From CAVALG01 sp963589585 (GTDB taxonomy: Bacteria; Bacillota; Clostridia; Oscillospirales; Acutalibacteraceae), in assembly GCA_963589585.1 (NCBI GenBank), contig CAVALG010000131.1, positions 1 through 10,407 of the forward strand: a DNA stretch of 10,407 nucleotides, in the 5' to 3' direction. Both the position numbers and the translations under genes were made by a program. Shown here in pieces: positions 5,390 through 10,407 of the stretch. Position 1 is the stretch's first letter; each line of letters begins with the position of its first letter. The notes under the pieces were generated by a model. It saw only the letters and a program-made list of their open reading frames with translations. It searched no databases and was not told the origin of the DNA.

Positions 5390-7411
5390 TTACCTAAGCA
5401 GAGTATTCACCTGGTTATCTGAATTTCCGGTTGTTGAATTGAAGAAGTATTCGTCAAGTATAGCCTTTGCGACCGGGCCTGTTGTTGTACTGTACTGACC
5501 GTGTTCAACCACTACCGAAATGGCAATTTCCGGGTCGTCATACGGTGCAAAGCAAACAAAAACACTGTGATCTTTACCTGCGTTTTCAGCTGTTCCCGTT
5601 TTACCCGCAACCTTAACGGGATAATCGGAAAAGTAGCGGCGTGCAGTACCGTCCTCGGTAACCGAAAGCATACCTTCCTTAACGATATTCATATTTTCGA
5701 CGCTTATACCGACCTCTGCAACCGTTTTGGGAGTGTTGTGATTTACTTTCATCTCGGACAAATCGTATGATTTTATTGAATTCAATATAGTGGTTTGATA
5801 ACGGGTGCCGTTATTGGCAATGGTTGCGGTATAAGCCGCCAATTGCAACGGAGTAAAAGCGTTATCGCCCTGCCCTATTGCCGCCTGCAAGGTATTACCC
5901 GCGTACCAGGTAGCGCCCATTTTCGCGCTGAATTCAGGCCCTGCCAATCTGCCCGAACTCTCATCAATTTCATTCGGGTCGCCTGTTTTTGTACCAAGCC
6001 CGAAAAGTTTAGCATATTGGTCTATTTTATCAATACCTATTCTTCTGCCTGTTTCAAAGAAATAATAGTTACAGGATTTAGAAAGTGCGGAAACGACATT
6101 GATATTACCGTGGTGGCCCATACAGGACGGACCGTTACTGTCATAATATGTGTACTTCCTAACGCAATTTATATGCTCCGTCGGCGTAATCGCACCCGTT
6201 TGCAGACCTACTGCGGCAACAAGTGGTTTATAGCACGAACCCGGCGGATAAATACCGCTGAAAGCGCGGTTATTAAGCGGTTTACCTGTTTTATCATTTT
6301 GCAGGGTTTCAATGTCGTCATAATAAGTATCAAGGCTGTATGACGGGTAGTTGGCAGCCGCCAGCACCTGACCTGTTTTTACTTCAACAACCACTGCGGA
6401 AGCACCTGTTATTTCGGGCATTGTTGCCCTGCTTTCCTCAACGGTGTTTTTCAAGGCATTCTGCGCAACACGCTGCAGATTTTTATCAATCGACGAATAA
6501 ACAGTATCGCCCTGAACAGGTTCTTTGGTTACTTCTGATGATATTATTTTACCGTCATTATTGACTTTATAAGAAATTATACCGTCCTCACCGTGCAAGT
6601 AGTCCTCAAATGTTTTTTCCATACCGAAAGCGCCGACGGTATCATTATACGAATACCCCTTATCACGGTACGTTTCCCAGTCTTCCGCCGTTATTTTACT
6701 CATAACGCCGATTATATGCGGAGCAATATCAGGTGACGCGTACTCGCGGTACGGCACAGTGTCAACACTTACGCCGTCAAGATAAGAATATGACTCCTCA
6801 ATATAGGTCAACAACTGTTTTGAAATATCTTTTGCAAATGTATAGGAAGTGAAAATTGAGAAATCGGACTTATCCATTGAATATCTTACGCCCATAACGC
6901 GGCGCTGCAGCTCCCTATTCATACCCTCAAGCGAATATTTTCTGACCATTTCATCGTAACAGTTGCGTGCGGTAGCATAGGTGTTTAAGCCAAGTTTGCT
7001 TTTCATAGCCGCTATATCGCTTTTTTCCCCGTCAAAGTCAACGGGGAAAGTATCTGTAAGCGGCAGCAAATCAATCCACTCCGTGCTGCTTTCGGCAAAC
7101 AGATCGGTTAAATCAACAATTGTATCATTGATTTTATCCATATTTATTTCGGCGTAGTTAAAAACAACATCATAGCCGTCACGGTTTACAACAAGCGGTC
7201 TGCCGTAACGGTCAAGAATTTCGCCTCTTGCCGCTTTAACGGTTTTTTGAATTGTTCTGGTATCGCCCGAAACGGAAGCATATTTTGCCGCAGTGACCAC
7301 CTGAAAATCAAACATTCTGGCGGCAAAAATGCCCATTATCCCTATAAGCACAGCAAACAAGACAAAGGTTCTTGGACTTACTTTTCTTTTTTTAACTTTT
7401 TTGAATTTCAT
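5390..7411 (-). CDS. mrdA: penicillin-binding protein 2 (class B transpeptidase of the elongation machinery)
   Basis: A 673-residue membrane-anchored peptidoglycan transpeptidase that crosslinks new wall during cell elongation, probably with MreC/MreD. A basic cytoplasmic tail (MKFKKVKKRK) precedes one membrane segment (about 14-33). The dimerisation domain follows, with RGEILDRYGRPLVVN (62-76). The transpeptidase domain holds SxxK as SCYK (392-395, in YPPGSCYKP), SxN as SCN (446-448) and KTGT (603-606), so all three catalytic motifs are intact. Two more in-frame ATGs occur upstream (to 7444), but the codon at 7411 sits eight bases from AAGGTG (7420-7425) and places the basic tail directly before the membrane helix, so I use it. 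It lies 42 bases after mreD. The partner glycosyltransferase gene rodA, often near this gene in clostridia, is not in the window. Confidence 0.93.
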   Translation of the reverse strand: MKFKKVKKRKVSPRTFVLFAVLIGIMGIFAARMFDFQVVTAAKYASVSGDTRTIQKTVKAARGEILDRYGRPLVVNRDGYDVVFNYAEINMDKINDTIVDLTDLFAESSTEWIDLLPLTDTFPVDFDGEKSDIAAMKSKLGLNTYATARNCYDEMVRKYSLEGMNRELQRRVMGVRYSMDKSDFSIFTSYTFAKDISKQLLTYIEESYSYLDGVSVDTVPYREYASPDIAPHIIGVMSKITAEDWETYRDKGYSYNDTVGAFGMEKTFEDYLHGEDGIISYKVNNDGKIISSEVTKEPVQGDTVYSSIDKNLQRVAQNALKNTVEESRATMPEITGASAVVVEVKTGQVLAAANYPSYSLDTYYDDIETLQNDKTGKPLNNRAFSGIYPPGSCYKPLVAAVGLQTGAITPTEHINCVRKYTYYDSNGPSCMGHHGNINVVSALSKSCNYYFFETGRRIGIDKIDQYAKLFGLGTKTGDPNEIDESSGRLAGPEFSAKMGATWYAGNTLQAAIGQGDNAFTPLQLAAYTATIANNGTRYQTTILNSIKSYDLSEMKVNHNTPKTVAEVGISVENMNIVKEGMLSVTEDGTARRYFSDYPVKVAGKTGTAENAGKDHSVFVCFAPYDDPEIAISVVVEHGQYSTTTGPVAKAILDEYFFNSTTGNSDNQVNTLLR

Positions 7412-7453
7412 AGTTATTACACCTTGATAATGTAATTGCCGCAAATATTACAT

Positions 7454-7975
7454 TTACAGAACATCTGTTAAAAATGTTTGTGATATTTTCTTAACTACAA
7501 AGTATGGGATTACACCTAACAGTGTAGTATAAACGGTTGACAAAACAACGCCTTGAACGAATGCATATGTTATTTCGCGTTCACCGCTTAGCATAAGCGT
7601 AAAGATTACAAACTTTACAGTAAAATAAGCAAGATTATACAAAAAGCCGATTATGGCAGCCGAAATAAAATTATTGTTAAAATACAGTTTGGATATTAGG
7701 CCTGCCGTTAAACCACACAGCATAAGCGCAATGGTATTAAAGCAAGGCGATGCGGCGCTTACAGCGTCAAGCATAAGTCCTACCGCCGAACCAAAGAAAA
7801 ATCCCCAAAAACCGTTAAAAAATATGCTTACATAAACCACAAGCGGAACAAATAAAAATACAGTGGCGTTGCCGATCCGGGAAATGCCGAAATTACCGTA
7901 AAAAATCAGATAATACAAAAAAGTTACTGCAAACACCGAAAGTACTGCAGGGACGGCGCCTTTTTTCTCTTTCAT
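7454..7975 (-). CDS. mreD: rod shape-determining membrane protein MreD
   Basis: A 173-residue, very hydrophobic protein with about five or six membrane-spanning stretches: roughly 9-28, 36-56, 58-75, 80-96, 103-128 and 138-160. The MreD-type region VSIFFNGFWGFFFGSAVGLMLD is at about 49-70. MreD is an integral membrane member of the elongation complex with MreC and the class B penicillin-binding protein. The identification rests on topology, length and position between mreC and mrdA, because the family is weakly conserved in sequence. Its ATG (7975-7973) shares one base with the mreC stop (TGATG), a common sign of translational coupling, and a G-rich site (7986-7990) lies ten bases upstream within mreC. 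Confidence 0.87.
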   Translation of the reverse strand: MKEKKGAVPAVLSVFAVTFLYYLIFYGNFGISRIGNATVFLFVPLVVYVSIFFNGFWGFFFGSAVGLMLDAVSAASPCFNTIALMLCGLTAGLISKLYFNNNFISAAIIGFLYNLAYFTVKFVIFTLMLSGEREITYAFVQGVVLSTVYTTLLGVIPYFVVKKISQTFLTDVL

Positions 7976-8847
7976 CAGCCTGCATCCCCCGTTGAAGTAT
8001 CGCCTGCAAAAACTCCCTGCCCTGAAAAATAGGTTATGACCATAACATTTTTAATTTTACTCATATCGACCTGTGACTTAACCTCGGCATAAACCGATTG
8101 ATTAACACTATCGACATTAACATCGGTAACTTTACCTATAAGCAAGCCCTTAGGATAAATGCCGCCGCCGGAAGTAACAATAAGGTCGCCTACCGTGACA
8201 GAACATTTTCTTGAAAGGTTATGGAAATTCATTTTATCCGATGAGGCAAGTTTTACAGAACCTGTAATCACGCCGGCATCGGATGTACGGCTGTCAATTC
8301 CGCCGACATTTGAGCCGTTGCTTAATATTGTTTCAACATTGGAATAGGTCGGCGCGGCAATTTTAACATATCCTATAAGCCCGTTTTCGGAAATAACGGG
8401 GTCGTTCACCGAAACACCGTCGAGCAAACCCTTGTCAATAGTAAAATTTTTAAAGGAATCGGAATTATCGGTAGCAATCAATTTTGCGCTTTGAAATTTG
8501 TAATCCGGGTTTTCCTCTTTAATTTCCAAAAAATTTTTATAGAACTTATTTTCTTCAATTGAATTTTCATATTCAGCCAACTTCTTATTAAGTTCGGCGT
8601 TTTCGTTTTTAAGTTTATCGTTTTCTTCCATAATTTTTTCACCGTCAACAAGTTTTGCCGAGGTGTCGGAAAAGACGCCAGATATCCACGCTGCGCCTTT
8701 TTGGAACGGGGCGGCAATAGCACCTAATATACCGCTGCCGGGTGAAGCTACGCTGCCGACTATGCCGATAATTACGGAAGTAACAAGAACGGCGGCGACA
8801 CACCCCAGCAGGAGTTTAAATTTTCTGCTTCTAAAGAAAAATCTCAT
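7975..8847 (-). CDS. mreC: rod shape-determining protein MreC
   Basis: A 290-residue bitopic protein that scaffolds the elongation complex outside the membrane. It has a basic start (MRFFFRSRKFK), one membrane helix at about 12-34, and a coiled coil at about 68-105 rich in E, K, N and L (KIMEENDKLKNENAELNKKL). Beyond it comes the MreC beta-domain, including FTIDKGLLDGVSVNDPVISENGLIGYV (about 134-160) and the family stretch TSGGGIYPKGLLIGKV (about 223-238). Length and architecture are normal. The start follows GGTGAT (8853-8858) by five bases, 19 bases after the mreB stop. It overlaps mreD by one base, consistent with one mreB-mreC-mreD-mrdA transcript. Confidence 0.94.
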   Translation of the reverse strand: MRFFFRSRKFKLLLGCVAAVLVTSVIIGIVGSVASPGSGILGAIAAPFQKGAAWISGVFSDTSAKLVDGEKIMEENDKLKNENAELNKKLAEYENSIEENKFYKNFLEIKEENPDYKFQSAKLIATDNSDSFKNFTIDKGLLDGVSVNDPVISENGLIGYVKIAAPTYSNVETILSNGSNVGGIDSRTSDAGVITGSVKLASSDKMNFHNLSRKCSVTVGDLIVTSGGGIYPKGLLIGKVTDVNVDSVNQSVYAEVKSQVDMSKIKNVMVITYFSGQGVFAGDTSTGDAG

Positions 8848-8866
8848 TTAAAATCACCGAAATCAA

Positions 8867-9892
8867 TCAAATATAGCGTTTTGAAGTTCTGAAAACGTAG
8901 TTGCCAAAAGGACGATCAGACTCAATCTTTTTAGCCATACCCTTTATAACACAGTCTGTCGGATTTTCGGCAACGGTTACGGAAAGCCCCGTTTCGTCCG
9001 CTATTAATTTATCAATGCCGCGTATAAGAGCACCGCCGCCCATTAAAGTAATTCCGGTGTCAATTATATCCGCCGCAAGTTCGGGCGGTGTTTTTTCAAA
9101 AGTTAATTTAATTTCATCAATTATGATATACGCAAGGTCCAGCATAACTTCCCTTATTTCCTCGGAAGTTAGTGTTACATTTTTAGGAAGACCGTCAACA
9201 ATATTTCTCCCCTTAATTTCAACCTGTCCCTCATCTTCGTAAGGGAGAACCGAGCCGATTTCGAGTTTGATGCGCTCTGCTGTACGGTCACCTATTAAAA
9301 GATTATGTCTTTTTCTTACATAGTTTATAATGGCTTCGTCAAAATGATCACCAGCAGTTTTTACCGACTGTGCAGTAACAATATCGCTTAACGATACAAC
9401 GGCGATTTCTGTAGTTCCTCCGCCGATTACAACAACCATATTACCCGAAGCGTCATCAACTTTAATTCCCGAACCGATAGCGCCTACAAGCGGTTGTTCA
9501 ACGATAGTAATTTCATTTGCACTGGCGCCCGCCTGCCTTACAGCGTCATAAACCGCGCGGCTTTCAACCTCGGTAACGCCCGAGGGCACGCAAATCATCA
9601 CCCTTATTTTAGATATAAAAGAGCCGCGCATAGCAGTATGTATAAAGCGTTTTATCATAGCGGCGGTAACATCAAAATCAGCAATAACACCGTCTTTTAA
9701 CGGCTTGACGGCTACAATTGAACCGGGAGTTCTGCCTATCATATCCTTAGCCTCGTTACCCACGGCTTTAACAATATCGCTGCGCACATCATACGCAACA
9801 ACAGACGGTTCGCTTAAAATTACACCCCTGCCCTTTGCGTAAACCGTAGTGTTGGAAGTACCGAGATCAATAGCAATATCTTTAGTGAACAA
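8867..9892 (-). CDS. mreB: actin-like cell-shape protein MreB, with altered phosphate-2 motif
   Basis: A 341-residue bacterial actin that forms membrane-associated filaments guiding wall synthesis along the cell side. Phosphate-1 IDLGTSNTTVYAKG (8-21), VPSGVTEVESRAV with the catalytic Glu region (102-114), GDRTAERIKLEIG (201-213), KTPPELAADII (267-277) and the adenosine motif LMGGGALIRGID (283-294) are all recognisable. The phosphate-2 motif is VVVIGGGTTE (153-162): the Asp of the usual VVDIGGGTTE is Val155 (codon GTA). Nearby, the usual EEP is EQP (132-134) and GDEMDEAI is GDHFDEAI. The start codon is TTG (9892-9890), ten bases after a GGGG site (9903-9906); no in-frame ATG fits the N-terminus MFTKDIAIDLG. 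It leads the mreBC-mreD-mrdA genes and has its own promoter. The gene upstream is divergent, not the radC often found before mreB. Confidence 0.95.
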   Translation of the reverse strand: MFTKDIAIDLGTSNTTVYAKGRGVILSEPSVVAYDVRSDIVKAVGNEAKDMIGRTPGSIVAVKPLKDGVIADFDVTAAMIKRFIHTAMRGSFISKIRVMICVPSGVTEVESRAVYDAVRQAGASANEITIVEQPLVGAIGSGIKVDDASGNMVVVIGGGTTEIAVVSLSDIVTAQSVKTAGDHFDEAIINYVRKRHNLLIGDRTAERIKLEIGSVLPYEDEGQVEIKGRNIVDGLPKNVTLTSEEIREVMLDLAYIIIDEIKLTFEKTPPELAADIIDTGITLMGGGALIRGIDKLIADETGLSVTVAENPTDCVIKGMAKKIESDRPFGNYVFRTSKRYI

Positions 9893-9937
9893 GTTTAATC
9901 AACCCCACAATTATTTTAATAATTTCTAATCCAATAT

Positions 9938-9966
9938 ATTATAACTCATATTGCTGCCATTTCCAA
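9938..9966 (-). promoter_or_regulatory. sigma-A promoter for the mre operon
   Basis: On the minus strand TTGGAA (9961-9966), a 17-base spacer and a perfect TATAAT (9938-9943) predict a start near 9931 and a leader of about 39 bases before the mreB TTG codon. The leader holds a small A/T-only stem-loop (9909-9924) just upstream of the ribosome site, which is unlikely to be stable. Confidence 0.7.
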
Positions 9967-10058
9967 TAGGTAAATTTAAAAAATATGTTATTTTCGGATA
10001 TTTAATATTTTTTTAACATATGATTATAGTGTCAAAAAAGCGTATTTAAACAAAATTA

Positions 10059-10087
10059 TTGACCTTAAACAAATTTTATAGTATAAT
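10059..10087 (+). promoter_or_regulatory. sigma-A promoter for the E2-like gene
   Basis: TTGACC (10059-10064), a 17-base spacer and TATAAT (10082-10087) form a near-perfect vegetative promoter, predicting a start near 10094 and a leader of about 45 bases. It diverges from the mreB promoter across a very A/T-rich 247-base gap; the two -35 elements are about 90 bases apart. Confidence 0.8.
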
Positions 10088-10138
10088 GGTTGGGAAAATT
10101 GATTAAAATTCTTTGTCAATAGAGATTGGAGAACGCTA

Positions 10139-10407
10139 ATGAGAAGAGATGGCAGGCGAGTTAAGGGCGTAAACCCTATGTACAGTGTTGTGCCTTTTAT
10201 AATGACTAAAAAGAATGATGCGCTTAATTATGTAAATGTTGATATTCCATATGCACCGATGCAAAATTACATTAACGCAAAGCGCAAGTCCGGCGACAGA
10301 ATCAGTCATTTGGCGCTTTTTATTTCTGCATATGTACGGTTGTTGACCGAGTATCCCGAACTTAACCGTTTTGTCATAAACAAGCGTGTATACGCCCACA
10401 ATGATAT
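10139..10407 (+). CDS. probable 2-oxoacid dehydrogenase E2 catalytic-domain (CAT-like) protein, N-terminal 89 residues, cut by window edge
   Basis: The frame opens at ATG 10139 with GGAG (10128-10131) seven bases upstream and stays open to the window end, giving 89 residues (MRRDGRRVKGVNPMYSVVPF...). The stretch YAPMQNYINAKRKSGDRISHLALFISAYVRLLTEYPELNRFV resembles the beginning of the CAT-like acyltransferase fold seen in E2 subunits of 2-oxoacid dehydrogenases, especially the helix ending in PELNRFV. There is no lipoyl or subunit-binding domain in front, so this would be a stand-alone catalytic-domain protein, a type I recall from clostridial genomes annotated as 2-oxo acid dehydrogenase subunit E2. 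The catalytic HxxxD region lies beyond the window, so activity cannot be judged. A strong promoter precedes it, divergent from mreB. Confidence 0.6.
   Translation, partial: MRRDGRRVKGVNPMYSVVPFIMTKKNDALNYVNVDIPYAPMQNYINAKRKSGDRISHLALFISAYVRLLTEYPELNRFVINKRVYAHND

Noticed and set aside
4891..5397. 168-residue plus-strand frame over minD and its promoter
   Set aside because: Antisense to the Walker motifs of the MinD-type ATPase and crosses an intergenic promoter; no family resemblance.
5795..6343. 182-residue open frame on the plus strand inside mrdA
   Set aside because: It lies antisense to the conserved transpeptidase domain of PBP2, has no ribosome site I can support and resembles no family; it is a shadow frame.
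10001..10035. TTGACA on the minus strand (10030-10035) as a second, upstream mreB promoter
   Set aside because: No acceptable -10 hexamer at 16-19 bases; the promoter at 9938-9966 is far better.
10136..10399. 87-residue minus-strand frame at the right edge
   Set aside because: The opposite strand has a strong promoter, a good ribosome site and a family-like protein; the minus frame has none of these.

Overview
The window looks like a low-to-moderate GC Clostridia chromosome, most likely an Oscillospirales/Ruminococcaceae-type bacterium. This is inferred from the strong AAAGGAG-type ribosome sites, consensus sigma-A promoters, a clostridial-type HisRS with a cysteine-rich insertion, a SipL/DUF3794 (SPOCS) protein of the sporulation coat family, and the clostridial mre-min-mgsA gene order. 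Everything is on the minus strand except a truncated gene at the right edge. No mobile element, CRISPR array, tRNA or rRNA is visible, and no gene-free stretch exceeds about 250 bases.

In transcription order (right to left) there is first a cell-shape cluster: mreB (TTG start, behind a good sigma-A promoter), mreC, mreD (overlapping mreC by one base) and the class B penicillin-binding protein gene mrdA. These encode the cytoskeletal filament, the membrane scaffold and the transpeptidase of the elongation machinery. An internal consensus promoter then drives a MinD-type ATPase gene and an mgsA-family gene, ending in a strong stem-loop terminator. The relatives' usual minC, minE and rodA are absent from this stretch.

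Past the terminator come hisS and aspS, 31 bases apart, with no T-box leader and almost no room for a separate promoter. Last comes the start of a SPOCS-domain protein gene, cut by the left edge, whose ribosome binding site lies inside a 22-bp stem-loop. On the plus strand at the right edge, divergent from mreB, a perfectly spaced sigma-A promoter precedes the N-terminus of a probable 2-oxoacid dehydrogenase E2 catalytic-domain (CAT-like) protein.

The core genes are ordinary, and I see no wholly new system. The points worth a second look are: the ribosome-site-masking stem-loop before the SPOCS gene, which could silence read-through mRNA from aspS; an MgsA homologue lacking the catalytic Asp and the active-site His; an MreB with Val in place of the phosphate-2 Asp; a MinD homologue without its partners or membrane-targeting tail; and the odd terminator-then-hisS junction.
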